Assembly (NCBI GenBank): GCA_000719695.1
Contig: JOHN01000009.1
Span: 62,001-126,000 of the forward strand
Reading direction: 5' to 3'
DNA length: 64,000 nt
Source of the DNA: Streptomyces sp. NRRL F-6131
Lineage (GTDB): Bacteria > Actinomycetota > Actinomycetes > Streptomycetales > Streptomycetaceae
Shown here one piece after another: positions 50,256 through 58,700 of this stretch. Positions within the stretch are counted from its first letter, which is position 1. Every line of letters starts with the position of its first letter. The notes under the pieces were generated by a model. It was not told where the DNA came from and searched no databases. It saw only the letters and a list, made by a program, of their open reading frames with translations. A program made the position numbers and the translations under genes.

Positions 50256-50999
50256 ATGAACCGGACGGCCAACCCCGTCGCGCTGATCACCGGCGGCACC
50301 CGCGGCATCGGCCGCGCCACCGCCCTGCGGCTGGCCGAGGACGGCTACGACGTCGCCCTCTGCTACGGCGCCGACGCCGAGTCCGCCCGCACCCTGGAGA
50401 AGCAGCTGCTGGACCTCGGCCGCACCGCCTACGTCCGCCGGACCGACGTCGCGGACGCCGAGGCCGTCCGCGACCTGGTCGACGGCGTCGAGGACGCGCT
50501 CGGCCCGATCACCGCGCTGGTCACCTCGGCGGCCATCCTCCGGGACACCCCGCTGCTGCTGATGGAGGACCAGGACTGGCAGGACGTCCTCCAGGTCAAC
50601 CTCAGCGGCGTCTACCACGCCTGCCGCGCGGTCGTCGACGGCATGGCGCTGCGCCGGCACGGCGCCATCGTCAACCTCTCCTCCGTCGCCGGGATCTGCG
50701 GCAACCCCGGCCAGACCAACTACGCGGCGACCAAGGCCGGGATCATCGGCTTCACCCGCTCACTGGCCCAGGAGGTCGGCCGCTACGGCATCCGCGCCAA
50801 TGTCGTCGCCCCCGGCTACATCGACACCGATCTCGTCGCCGGGCTGCCCGAGGAGGCCGTCGAGCAGTCCCTGGAGCAGATCGCCCTGCGCCGCCTCGGC
50901 CGCCCGGAGGAGGTGGCCGACCTGGTCGCCTTCCTCCTCTCCGACCGGGCGAGCTACCTCACCGGCGAGGTCCTCCGCATCGACGGCGGCTTCCGCTGA
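50256..50999 (+). CDS. SDR-family ketoreductase, FabG-like
   Basis: A 247-residue classical short-chain reductase: TGGTRGIG for NADP(H) binding, catalytic Ser in NLSSVAG, YAATK for the Tyr-Lys pair and the C-terminal [12 protein letters not shown], all as in 3-oxoacyl-ACP reductases. The usual NNAG structural motif is replaced by TSAA, a modest oddity. It follows NRPS2 by 42 bases, with GAAAGG before ATG 50256, in the same operon. PKS3, the last extension before serine, has no KR, while the expected product needs a 3-hydroxyl for ring closure. I therefore infer that this enzyme reduces the beta-keto acyl-ACP in trans. A housekeeping-like FabG role is the alternative. Confidence 0.9.
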   Translation: MNRTANPVALITGGTRGIGRATALRLAEDGYDVALCYGADAESARTLEKQLLDLGRTAYVRRTDVADAEAVRDLVDGVEDALGPITALVTSAAILRDTPLLLMEDQDWQDVLQVNLSGVYHACRAVVDGMALRRHGAIVNLSSVAGICGNPGQTNYAATKAGIIGFTRSLAQEVGRYGIRANVVAPGYIDTDLVAGLPEEAVEQSLEQIALRRLGRPEEVADLVAFLLSDRASYLTGEVLRIDGGFR

Positions 51000-51031
51000 C
51001 CCGCCGCCCGCCCGCCGCCCCTGGAGTCCCC

Positions 51032-51247
51032 GTGCCCGACACCCCACCCGACACCCCCGCCCTGCAGTGGACCGTCCCGCAGTGGACCGTCCTGGTCAAC
51101 GACGCCCGGCAGCACGCCCTCCTCCCCGTCGGCCTCCCCGTCCCCGCCGGCTGGCACCCCACCGGCTTCACCGGCACCGAGGAAGCCTGCGAAACCCACG
51201 TCGACGCCACCTGGCCCGACATCCGTCCGCTCCCGCCGCGCGCCTAG
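51032..51247 (+). CDS. MbtH-like protein, divergent
   Basis: A 71-residue protein of the MbtH family, whose members bind adenylation domains and help them fold and work. The match is QWTVLVNDARQHALLP, then PVPAGW, then ATWPDIRP. Against the signature NxExQxSxWP...PxGW...WTDxRP, the Glu and Ser are Ala, the first Trp is Leu and the last Thr is Pro, so it is degenerate in three to four signature places. The N terminus has a small duplication (QWTVPQWTV). GTG 51032 is preceded by GGAG at 5 bases, 32 bases after the SDR stop, so it is part of the operon. It probably serves A domains of NRPS1 and NRPS2. Confidence 0.85.
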   Translation: MPDTPPDTPALQWTVPQWTVLVNDARQHALLPVGLPVPAGWHPTGFTGTEEACETHVDATWPDIRPLPPRA

Positions 51248-51496
51248 GGCCGCTCTCCTCCGACCCCGGCCTCCCCGGGGCGGGCCCGGTACGCGCCCGA
51301 CACGCACCGAACCCTGCCGCGTGGCACGCATGCGAACGGGTCACCGCCGAAGGCGTCGCGTGCCGACGGACTCCCCGTCCGGGTGAAGCTCCCGCGTCGA
51401 CCCCGCCCCACAAGGACGGGTCGTGTGCGATCTGCCACCCTGAGGGCCCGTCGGCCACCCGGCCGGCGCCGGGTCCCACCCCACGAGGAGCCCCGC

Positions 51497-52222
51497 ATGA
51501 GCACCCCCGACGTCCTCGCCGCGCCCGAGGCGGAGGACGCGCCGCCCCGTCACGGCCACCGCTTCCTCCTCATCGGCACCGAGACGATCTTCGTCTACCA
51601 CCTGCCGCTCTACTTCGTCCCCGTCCACGCCTTCCAGCTGATCATCCGGTTCGGCCTGGACGCGACGCTCCGCGACAGCTACCTCCGGGACCTCACCCAG
51701 AACTGGGGCAAGCGGGTCTACCACTCCCTGTTCTCCGAGGGCCATTGGCCGCTCAAGGAGCTCGTCGACGGCACCCGCACCTCGCTGCCGGTGGAGCTGG
51801 AGCGGGTGACCGTCGACGACGCGGGCAAGCGGACCTTCACCAAGATCCTCGACGAGACCGTCGCCACGAGCCGCAAGGAGGACGTCGTCCACTACCGGCC
51901 GCTCGACGCCACGACCTACCCCGACTACCTCACCTACCTCGCCTTCGGCCGGGGCGAGGAGGTCCACCTGGCCCACCAGCTCGCCGCCTCCCCCAACTGG
52001 GACGAGGTCATCACCGCCACCGGGCCCACCGGCTTCCTCCCGGGCGACCTCGACCGCGCCGCCGCCGTCACCATCCCGGCGATCAAGGACCCCAAGGGCG
52101 TCGTCACCACCAGTCCGCTGACGAAGGGCCAGCCCTACGAGGGGCGGATCGACGACCGGACGGTCACCTTCACCGCGGGCCGCCAGGGCTGGTGGAACCA
52201 CACCAGCCTGAACAACGAGTAA
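51497..52222 (+). CDS. Uncharacterised 241-residue protein
   Basis: No family that I can name. It has a strong GAGGAG at 6 bases before ATG 51497. The sequence starts with a short acidic stretch, then HRFLLIGTETIFVYHLPLYF, FQLIIRFGLDATLRD and later KEDVVHYRPL and VTFTAGRQGWWNHTS, a beta-rich soluble protein without signal peptide or membrane helix. The His/Phe/Tyr-rich GTETIFVYHLP motif resembles that of a group of actinomycete and myxobacterial proteins of unknown role. It lies 249 bases after the MbtH-like gene and ahead of a strong terminator, so it might be the last gene of the biosynthetic transcript or stand alone. Confidence 0.65.
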   Translation: MSTPDVLAAPEAEDAPPRHGHRFLLIGTETIFVYHLPLYFVPVHAFQLIIRFGLDATLRDSYLRDLTQNWGKRVYHSLFSEGHWPLKELVDGTRTSLPVELERVTVDDAGKRTFTKILDETVATSRKEDVVHYRPLDATTYPDYLTYLAFGRGEEVHLAHQLAASPNWDEVITATGPTGFLPGDLDRAAAVTIPAIKDPKGVVTTSPLTKGQPYEGRIDDRTVTFTAGRQGWWNHTSLNNE

Positions 52223-52269
52223 CCCCCGGGTGCCCGGGGGCGACCCGCGTCGAAGCCCACCCCCGGGCA
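52223..52269 (+). terminator. Strong nested hairpin terminator
   Basis: Directly after the TAA stop are CCCCCGGG/CCCGGGGG (52223-52240) and an alternative 10-bp stem TGCCCGGGGG / CCCCCGGGCA (52231-52240 with 52260-52269). It closes the transcript of the gene at 51497. Confidence 0.65.
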
Positions 52270-52283
52270 CCGCACCCAATCAT

Positions 52284-52300
52284 TCGGAAACTTTCCTAAC
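52284..52300. promoter_or_regulatory. Operator-like palindrome GGAAACTTTCC before chitinase
   Basis: GGAAACTTTCC (52286-52296), extended on the right as TAAC, lies just upstream of the -35 box. Palindromes of the type AGGAAASTTTCCT are operators of ROK-family repressors controlling chitosan- and chitin-use genes in Streptomyces (CsnR-like), as I recall them. The position suggests repression released by an amino sugar. Confidence 0.5.
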
Positions 52301-52308
52301 CAAATCCA

Positions 52309-52337
52309 TTGACCCCGCGGCCCGGTGCCCCGATCCT
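52309..52337 (+). promoter_or_regulatory. Promoter TTGACC-N17-GATCCT
   Basis: The -35 TTGACC (52309-52314) and -10 GATCCT (52332-52337) with 17-base spacing are a good vegetative-type promoter, about 100 bases upstream of the chitinase-like gene. Confidence 0.5.
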
Positions 52338-52440
52338 GTGAGACACCCGCCGCGGGCCGCCGTCGTCCGCCACGGGCGGCCCCTCCGCCTCCCCCTGATC
52401 TGCCGTCACCCGTGCCGTGGATCGACGAAAGCGAGTTGGC

Positions 52441-53460
52441 ATGCGCAAGACCATCGGAGTCCGCCTCACCGCCCCGCTGCTGGCCGCCGCCCTCGGTCCG
52501 GCCGCCCTCCTGCTCGCCCCGGTGACCACCGCCGCGGCGGCCCCCGCCCGCACGGACGTCGCCGCCGCGGCCGTCCCGGGCATGGCGGCCGCACCCTACG
52601 AGTACCTCGGCTGGGGCAGCCCGCAGAAGCCGACCGACGTCATGAAGGCGACCGGCGTCAAGTGGTTCACGCTGGCCTTCATCCTCTCCGACGGCGGGTG
52701 CAACCCGAAGTGGGACGGCAGCCGGCCGCTCACCGGAGGGTCCGACGAGGCCGCGATCAAGTCGATCCGGGCGGCCGGCGGCGACGTGGTCGTCTCGGTC
52801 GGCGGCTGGAGCGGCAACAAGCTCGGCGAGAAGTGTTCCAGCGCGAGCGCGCTGGCCGCCGCCTACCAGAAGGTGATCGACGCCTACCGGCTGAAGGCCT
52901 TCGACGTCGACATCGAGAACACCGAGTTCGGCAACGCGACGGTCCGTCAGCGGGTGGTCGACGCGCTGAAGATCGTCAAGACGAAGAACCCCGGCATCGT
53001 CACCTACATCACCCTGGGGACCACCCCCACCGGCCCGGACGCCACCGGCAAGGACCTCATCAAGCGCGGCGCGGCGGCGGGCCTCGCCAACGACGGCTGG
53101 GTGGTGATGCCGTTCGACTTCGGCGGCCACAGCGGCACCATGGGGCAGGCCTCGGTCGGCGCGCTCGAAGGCCTGAAGGCGGCGGTCAAGAGCGCGTACG
53201 GCTACAGCGACGACGCCGCCTACCGGCACATCGGGGTGTCCTCCATGAACGGGAACACCGACGAGGCGGGCGAGACCGTCACCACCGCCGACTTCCGCAC
53301 CATCCTCGGGTACGCCAAGCAGCACCACCTGGCCCGGTTCTCCTTCTGGTCGGTCAACCGCGACCGCGCCTGCGGGTCCGGCACCGACGCCGACGCGTGC
53401 AGCGGCGTCGCGCAGTCCCCCTACGAGTTCACCAGGATCGTCGTCCAGTACCAGGGCTGA
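52441..53460 (+). CDS. Secreted GH18 chitinase-like glycosidase
   Basis: A 339-residue exported protein. A Sec signal (basic MRKTIGVRL, hydrophobic core, cleavage near TTAAAAPA) leads to a GH18 TIM barrel. The SVGGWSG strand (SxGG motif) and AFDVDIEN are present. The latter corresponds to the DxxDxDxE catalytic motif: the D-x-D-x-E end is kept with the acid Glu, while the leading DG is KA. A Trp-containing FSFWSVNRDR is also typical. It should cleave beta-1,4-GlcNAc polymers, though the altered motif leaves room for another specificity or weak activity. No chitin-binding module is present. ATG 52441 is chosen over GTG 52417 because it begins the signal peptide. It has its own promoter and operator-like site. 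Confidence 0.85.
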   Translation: MRKTIGVRLTAPLLAAALGPAALLLAPVTTAAAAPARTDVAAAAVPGMAAAPYEYLGWGSPQKPTDVMKATGVKWFTLAFILSDGGCNPKWDGSRPLTGGSDEAAIKSIRAAGGDVVVSVGGWSGNKLGEKCSSASALAAAYQKVIDAYRLKAFDVDIENTEFGNATVRQRVVDALKIVKTKNPGIVTYITLGTTPTGPDATGKDLIKRGAAAGLANDGWVVMPFDFGGHSGTMGQASVGALEGLKAAVKSAYGYSDDAAYRHIGVSSMNGNTDEAGETVTTADFRTILGYAKQHHLARFSFWSVNRDRACGSGTDADACSGVAQSPYEFTRIVVQYQG

Positions 53461-53493
53461 GGAGCCCCTGGGCCGCCACGGCTCCCCCGGCCG

Positions 53494-55047
53494 CTACGAC
53501 TCCTGCGTCTCCGGGGGCTCGTGCGGCTCCGCGGGCTCGTGACGGTCGATCTCCTCCTCCCGGACCAGCCAGAACGCGAGCACCGCGCCGACCAGGCTGA
53601 CCAGTCCGCCGAGCAGCAGCACCAGGTTCAGGCCGTCGAGGAAGCCGGCCCGGGCGGCGGCCGACGCGGCCTCCCGGGCCGGCTCGGGCAGGGCGGCGAG
53701 GGCCTGCGGCAGGCTGCCGGAGGAGGCCGCCTCGATCAGTTCGCGCGGACGCGGCCCCTCGGCGATCGGCGTGCCCGCCGCCACCTCGCGGACCGTGCTG
53801 GAGCCGCGGCCGACGAAGACCGCACCCCAGACGGCGATGCCGACCGCGATGCCGACCTGGCGGAAGGTATCGTTGATGCCCGCCGCCATGCCGCTCTTCT
53901 CCTTGGGCACCACGCTCACCGCGACGTCCGCGATCACCGGGTTGATCAGGCCGACGCCCGCCCCGCCGACCAGGAACCCGGCCAGCAGTCCGGTCCAGGT
54001 GTCCTCGGGCCGGAGGCCCCCCATCAGCAGCAGGCCCGCGCCGACCGCCGCCAGGCCCACGCCGAGCAGCAACCGCGCCTGCACCCGCGACAGCAGGATC
54101 CCGGCCAGCGGCGCCACCAGGAAGCTCAGCAGGGTGATCGGCAGGTAGCGCACACCCGCCGCGAACGGCGAGAGCCCGAGGTAGTTCTGCAGGTACAGCG
54201 TCAGGTAGAGGAAGAGCGCGAACAGCGAGCCGGACACCGCGAACGCGGCCAGCTGGACACCGGTGAACGCGTGCCGGCGGAACAGCCCGAGCGGCAGCAT
54301 CGGCTCCGGGGCCCGGCGTTCGACCACCACGAAGGCGCCCAGCAGCACGACCGCGCCCGCGAACAGCGAGACGATCAGCGCACTGCCCCACCCCTCGGCG
54401 TTGCCCCGCACCAGCGCGAGGACGAGCAGGAACAGGGCGCTGCTGAAGGTGACCACCCCGGCCCAGTCGATCCGGGTGGCGTTCGGATCGCGGCTCTCGG
54501 CGAGCTTGAGGAAGGTGACGGCCAGGACCGCCACGCCGATCGGGAGGTTGAGGTAGAAGATCCACTCCCAGCCGAGCGAGTCGGTCAGCGCGCCGCCGAC
54601 CAGCGGGCCGACGGCGACCGCCACCCCGATCGTCGCCCCGTAGATCCCCATCGCGGTGCCGCGCTCGCGGCCGGGCGGGAACTCCTGCGCCACCAGGGCG
54701 AGCGAGACCGCGAACATCACCGCGCCGCCGACCCCCTGAACGGCGCGCGACACGTTGAGGAAGACCGGGCTCGGTGCCAGCGCGCAGAGCAACGAGGCCG
54801 CGGAGAAGATCACCAGTCCCGCGGCGAAGGCCCGGCGGCGCCCGAGCCGGTCGGCCAGCGAACCGGCCGTCAGGACCAGGGCGGCCAGCGAGAGGGCGTA
54901 GGCGTCGAACACCCACTGGAGGTCGGTGAAGCTCGCGTCGAGGTCCTCGCGGATCGACGGCAGGGCCACGTTGACCACGGTGATGTCGAGCAGCAGCATG
55001 AACGTCGCGACCGAGACGGCGACCAGCGTCCACCACTTGCGTTGCAC
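53494..55047 (-). CDS. MFS drug exporter, DHA2 (EmrB/QacA) type
   Basis: A 517-residue transporter with about 14 membrane helices. The helix-1 motif LLLDITVVNVALPSI, the helix 2-3 loop GSLADRLGRRRAF and the helix-5 GPLVGGALTDSLGWEWIF are diagnostic of the DHA2 proton-antiport family that expels toxic organic compounds. The C-terminal tail is acidic (EEEIDRHEPAEPHEPPETQ). GTG 55047 follows AAGGAGA by 10 bases; longer upstream in-frame sequence is low-complexity and not membrane-like. No TetR-type regulator is adjacent. It sits 2.2 kb past the biosynthetic operon and could export its product, but the link is only by position. Confidence 0.9.
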   Translation of the reverse strand: MQRKWWTLVAVSVATFMLLLDITVVNVALPSIREDLDASFTDLQWVFDAYALSLAALVLTAGSLADRLGRRRAFAAGLVIFSAASLLCALAPSPVFLNVSRAVQGVGGAVMFAVSLALVAQEFPPGRERGTAMGIYGATIGVAVAVGPLVGGALTDSLGWEWIFYLNLPIGVAVLAVTFLKLAESRDPNATRIDWAGVVTFSSALFLLVLALVRGNAEGWGSALIVSLFAGAVVLLGAFVVVERRAPEPMLPLGLFRRHAFTGVQLAAFAVSGSLFALFLYLTLYLQNYLGLSPFAAGVRYLPITLLSFLVAPLAGILLSRVQARLLLGVGLAAVGAGLLLMGGLRPEDTWTGLLAGFLVGGAGVGLINPVIADVAVSVVPKEKSGMAAGINDTFRQVGIAVGIAVWGAVFVGRGSSTVREVAAGTPIAEGPRPRELIEAASSGSLPQALAALPEPAREAASAAARAGFLDGLNLVLLLGGLVSLVGAVLAFWLVREEEIDRHEPAEPHEPPETQES

Positions 55048-55629
55048 GGCTGGGTGTCTCCTTCGGCGGCGTACGTCCGGTCGGCCGCCGTCCGGGACCC
55101 GGCGGCGACCCGGCCGACCGTACGCAACGCCACCGCCCCGACCGGCGCCGACACGGCCGAACGCGCCCGGGACGCCCTGTCCGGCGGATGGCCGGGGCCG
55201 CGCCCGGCCGGGTGGGCCCGACCCCCGGTCACTCCGCCCGGACGGCGCACCCGGTCTGCCGATCTCGCAACCGCGCACGGTGATCGGCGGTCAGCTGCCC
55301 GCCGCCCTGATCGGCTGCGCCACCCCGGCGGTCACCGACAGCACTGCCTGGAGCGCGGCGATCGCCGCCGGGCCGGCGCTGGGCGCGATGATGCTCCGCC
55401 ACCTCTCGCACTCCCCGGCGGTCGCCAGCGCCGTCGTCGTGGTGGGGTCGACGTGACCACGGCGGGCGGTGTGACCCACCGGGGGTCCACCGATCGGACG
55501 ACCCCGTCGTCCACCGACCGGCGCCGCCGCACGGGCCGGGCGGCCGATCCCGCTTCGGCGGCCGGGCGCGCAGAGTGGAAGGCGACCCCCGCCACCCACC
55601 CCGGCCGCCGCCCCGTGGAGGAGCCCGCG
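55048..55629. other. Divergent intergenic region with a transporter remnant
   Basis: A 582-base gap between the MFS gene and the propeller lipoprotein gene. Apart from the short fragment at 55280-55456 I see no gene. Promoters for both neighbours should lie here. Confidence 0.4.
55280..55456 (+). pseudogene. Possible C-terminal relic of an MFS transporter
   Basis: A 58-residue frame from GTG 55280 reads STAWSAAIAAGPALGAMMLR and then SAVVVVGS. This is like the last two helices of MFS exporters, where an N-x-G-I-A-x-G-A-x-x-G-G pattern is usual. There is no ribosome binding site and no upstream homologous part. It could be a remnant of an older transporter gene, or chance. Confidence 0.3.
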
Positions 55630-56808
55630 ATGACCGACCGCCCCCCGGCCGTCCTCGGCCGGGCCACGGCCCTGGCCGCGCTGGCCGCGCTCACCGCCGT
55701 CCTGCTCACCGGCTGCGACCGGTCCGAGCCGGCGCCCCCGGCGGCGATCGCACCCACGTCCGCGCCCGCACCCACACCCACGGCCTCCGCCACGGCGCAG
55801 GTGCCGAACTCCCCCACCCTCCTCGTCACCGACTTCGGGGCGGACACCGTCACCTTCGTCGACCCGGCCCGCACCGGCCGCGCCGCCGACCTCGGTTCGG
55901 TCCACGTCGGCACCGCCCCGTACGGACTCGCCGTCGCCCCCGACGGCACGGCCTGGGTGGCGACCGCCGAGGGCACCGCCGCCGTCGACACCCGGACCCG
56001 CACCCGCACCGCCCTGGTCCCCCACACGACCCGCACCGGCCCCGTCACCACCGGCGAGTACCGCGGCGGCGGCATGGGCATCGCCCTCTCCCCGGACGGC
56101 AGCCGGGCGTACGTCGGCGTCAACGTGCCCGGAGGCAACGGCACCCTGGAGGTCGTCGACACCGCGACCCGCGCCGTCGTCCGGGTCGTCCCGGTCGGCC
56201 GCCGCCCCTTCGACGTCGACGTCTCGGCCGACGGGCGCCACGTCTTCGTCACCGACCACGACTCCTTCGACGTCACCACGGTCGACACCACCACCTGGGC
56301 CACCCGCCGCATCGAGGTCGCGCCCTACGGCACCGAGGGCGGCCTCGGCTCCTGGCTCAAGCCCCACTACACCGCCGTCCGCCCCTCCGACGGCGCCCTG
56401 CTGCTGCCCTTCGAGGGCGAGCGCCTCGCCGTCGTCGACCCGTCGACCGGCCGCGTCACCGTCGAGCCGATGACCGCCGACACCCACCAGCACGGCGTCA
56501 CCGTCGGGCCCGACGGCACCCTCTACGTCGTCGGCACCGGCCCGATCGACCCGGCCGCGGACGCCGGACCGTCCCTCACCGTCCGCGCTCCCGACGGCAC
56601 CGAGCGGCTGGTCCCGCTCGACGGCCCGCACGAGACCGTCACCCTCTCCCCCGACGGCCGCACCGCCTACGTCTCCGGCGGCTTCACCCGCGAGGGCGCC
56701 TGGGACGGTCTCACCCTCGTCGACACCGCCACCGGCCGCACCACCCGCCTGCCCGTCGGCCACCACCCCCTCGCCGTCGCCGTCCTCCCGGACCGGCCGG
56801 CCGGGTAG
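55630..56808 (+). CDS. Secreted beta-propeller lipoprotein, YncE-like
   Basis: A 392-residue lipoprotein: signal helix, lipobox LLTGC (Cys about 29), a Pro/Thr/Ala-rich spacer, then a seven-bladed-propeller-like body. The repeats are of the YncE/YVTN class (GLAVAPDGTAWVAT, GIALSPDGSRAYVGV, DVDVSADGRHVFVTDHD, GVTVGPDGTLYVVG, TVTLSPDGRTAYVSGG). Such proteins bind ligands or partner proteins at the outer membrane face; no enzymatic residues are evident. GGAGG lies 6-7 bases before ATG 55630. It appears to be a single-gene unit. Confidence 0.85.
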   Translation: MTDRPPAVLGRATALAALAALTAVLLTGCDRSEPAPPAAIAPTSAPAPTPTASATAQVPNSPTLLVTDFGADTVTFVDPARTGRAADLGSVHVGTAPYGLAVAPDGTAWVATAEGTAAVDTRTRTRTALVPHTTRTGPVTTGEYRGGGMGIALSPDGSRAYVGVNVPGGNGTLEVVDTATRAVVRVVPVGRRPFDVDVSADGRHVFVTDHDSFDVTTVDTTTWATRRIEVAPYGTEGGLGSWLKPHYTAVRPSDGALLLPFEGERLAVVDPSTGRVTVEPMTADTHQHGVTVGPDGTLYVVGTGPIDPAADAGPSLTVRAPDGTERLVPLDGPHETVTLSPDGRTAYVSGGFTREGAWDGLTLVDTATGRTTRLPVGHHPLAVAVLPDRPAG

Positions 56809-56891
56809 GGCGGTCCGGGCCGTGCGGAGCCTGGTCGGTGCGGAGCCGACGCGGTTCAGCCGGGCCGGGCGGCCTCCGGCCGGGCCGAAAG

Positions 56892-56907
56892 TGAGTACGC
56901 GTACTCA
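56892..56907. promoter_or_regulatory. Perfect 16-bp palindrome TGAGTACGCGTACTCA
   Basis: A perfect dyad 36 bases upstream of the small membrane-protein gene. Its length and symmetry suit a TetR- or MarR-type operator. No repressor gene is adjacent. Confidence 0.55.
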
Positions 56908-56942
56908 GGACGAGCGGGCGGACCGGTCGTCAGACTCGGCGA

Positions 56943-57326
56943 GTGATCAACTCCTCTTCCTCGCCCCGGACCCCCGGCCCCCGCTCCCGTCCCCGCCGCC
57001 CGAGGCGGCCCGAGCGCACCAGCGGGTGCGCGGACGCCCTGCTCGGCCTGTTGCTGCTGATGGTCCTGGGCGCGTTCTTCCTCAGCGGGGCGTTCTCGGC
57101 CGCCATGGAGAGCTGGGCCCGGTCCTACGACGGGCAGCAGGGACAGGAGGCGATCCGGCGGATCCGCCAGGATCAGGCCAACGAGATCGGCTACCTGATG
57201 CTGGCCGCACTGGGTCTGGGCGCGGTGGCGCTCTGGGCGCGCCGACCGTGGACCGCCGGACTGATGGTGTTCGGCACGTTCGCCTTCGTGGTGCTGCTCG
57301 GCGTGATCCGCCACGGCACCTCCTGA
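56943..57326 (+). CDS. Small membrane protein, unknown function
   Basis: A 127-residue protein with a Ser/Pro/Arg-rich cytoplasmic N terminus of about 28 residues and three hydrophobic stretches (about 33-55, 83-97 and 103-121). Between the first two is a polar loop (ESWARSYDGQQGQEAIRRIR). No family recognised. GTG 56943 has no good ribosome binding site, so the true start may be a downstream codon or the mRNA may be leaderless. The perfect palindrome at 56892 suggests regulated expression. Confidence 0.55.
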   Translation: MINSSSSPRTPGPRSRPRRPRRPERTSGCADALLGLLLLMVLGAFFLSGAFSAAMESWARSYDGQQGQEAIRRIRQDQANEIGYLMLAALGLGAVALWARRPWTAGLMVFGTFAFVVLLGVIRHGTS

Positions 57327-57328
57327 CG

Positions 57329-57350
57329 CCCGCCGATCCCCCCCGGCGGG
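57329..57350. terminator. Hairpin between convergent genes
   Basis: CCCGCCG (57329-57335) pairs with CGGCGGG (57344-57350) just after the small membrane-protein gene and before the end of the P450 gene on the other strand. It is a possible bidirectional terminator. Confidence 0.45.
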
Positions 57351-57420
57351 AGCGGTGCGTCCGGCGGCGGCAGCCCGGACACGGCCGGGCCGCCGTCCTC
57401 CGTCGCGGACCCGCGACGCC

Positions 57421-58689
57421 CTACCGCGAGCCGTGCAGCAGGACCGGGAGGGAGCGGTGACCGTTGGAGATCAGGGACTCGACGGGCGTCAGCTCGGTGC
57501 CCGGGGCGAGGGTGACGTCCGGGAAGCGCTCGAACAGCGCCCGCAGGGCGGTGGCGCCCTCCAGCCGGGCCAGCGGGGCGCCGAGGCAGAAGTGCGGGCC
57601 GTGGCCGAAGGCCAGGTGCTCCTTGACCGGGCGGGTGACGTCGAAGACGCCGCCGTCCTCGCCGTAGCGGACGGGGTGGCGGCCGGCGGCGGCGTACGAG
57701 GCCAGGATCGCCTCGCCCTTGGGGATGGTCAGCCCGCCGGGCAGCTCGATGTCCTCGACGGCGAAGCGCAGCGGGAGGTGGGCGACGGGAGCGTCCCGGC
57801 GCAGCGCCTCCTCGACCACGTCCCCCCAGCCGGCCTTGCCGGACCGGACCAGGGCGAGCTGTTCCGGGTGGGTGAGCAGTGCGGCGATGCCGTTGTCGAT
57901 GAGGTTGACGGTGGTCTCGTAGCCGGCCGAGACGACCAGCAGGAGGGTGTCCCGCAGTTCCTCCTCGGTCAGCGCCGCGGGCGCCCCGGACGCCTCGGAG
58001 CCTTCCGCGCCGTCGGCACCGTCGGGGCCGTCGGCGCCCTCGGTGTCGCGGGCCGCGATCAGCAGCGAGGTCATGTCGTCGGCGGGCTCGCGCCGCTTGA
58101 TGGCGATCAGCTCGTCCAGCATGGCGTAGAACGCCATCAGGTTGGCGATCGACTCCTCGGCGGTGAGGGTGGTGGCGAAGACCCGGTCCACCTTGGTGCG
58201 GAAGTTGTCCTTCAGATGCTCCGGGAGACCGAGCAGCCGGGCGATGACCTGGATCGGCAGCCGGTAGGCCAGGTGCTCGCGCAGGTCGACGACGGTGCCG
58301 GGCGCCAGCGCGGCGAGGTCGTCCAACAGGGCCCCGGTCAGCTGTTCGACCTGCTCGGTCATGGCGTTGATCTGCCGGGCCGAGAACGCCGTGCCGACCA
58401 GTCGGCGCAGCCGCCGGTGGTCCGCGCCGTGGGCGGTGAACATGTTGCGGGCGCCCACCCAGACCGCCAGCGGCCAGGTGGGGACCACCTCGGCGAAGGC
58501 CGGCCAGTGCTGGAGCCCGTCCTTGGACACCCGGGGGTCCTTGAGCAGGTCCTCCAGCAGCTCCGGGTCGGCCACCGCCCAGGCCCGCACCCCCAGGATG
58601 TCGACGGGCGTCGCCGGCCCGCGCCGGAACAGCTCGGCGCTCTCGGCGTCGCGGTCGCGGCCGGTCGGGTCCAGCACGAGACGGTCCAC
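57421..58689 (-). CDS. Cytochrome P450
   Basis: A 422-residue soluble bacterial P450. All core motifs are present: the I-helix AGYETT (oxygen activation), the K-helix EEALRRD (ExxR), and the heme loop FGHGPHFCLGAPLAR with the axial cysteine. The N terminus (VDILGVRAWAVADPELLEDLLKDPRV) is usual for actinomycete CYP105/107-type enzymes. GTG 58689 follows AAGGAG by 5 bases. It would need a ferredoxin and reductase from elsewhere; none is in the window. It may hydroxylate the nearby lipopeptide (hydroxylated acyl chains or residues occur in the related family) or belong to other metabolism, since it lies 6 kb past the operon on the opposite strand. Confidence 0.9.
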   Translation of the reverse strand: MDRLVLDPTGRDRDAESAELFRRGPATPVDILGVRAWAVADPELLEDLLKDPRVSKDGLQHWPAFAEVVPTWPLAVWVGARNMFTAHGADHRRLRRLVGTAFSARQINAMTEQVEQLTGALLDDLAALAPGTVVDLREHLAYRLPIQVIARLLGLPEHLKDNFRTKVDRVFATTLTAEESIANLMAFYAMLDELIAIKRREPADDMTSLLIAARDTEGADGPDGADGAEGSEASGAPAALTEEELRDTLLLVVSAGYETTVNLIDNGIAALLTHPEQLALVRSGKAGWGDVVEEALRRDAPVAHLPLRFAVEDIELPGGLTIPKGEAILASYAAAGRHPVRYGEDGGVFDVTRPVKEHLAFGHGPHFCLGAPLARLEGATALRALFERFPDVTLAPGTELTPVESLISNGHRSLPVLLHGSR

Positions 58690-58700
58690 GGGGGCTCCTT

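Noticed and set aside
52417..52440. Earlier GTG start for the chitinase-like gene
   Set aside because: It would add eight residues (MDRRKRVG) ahead of a complete signal peptide and has no better ribosome binding site.
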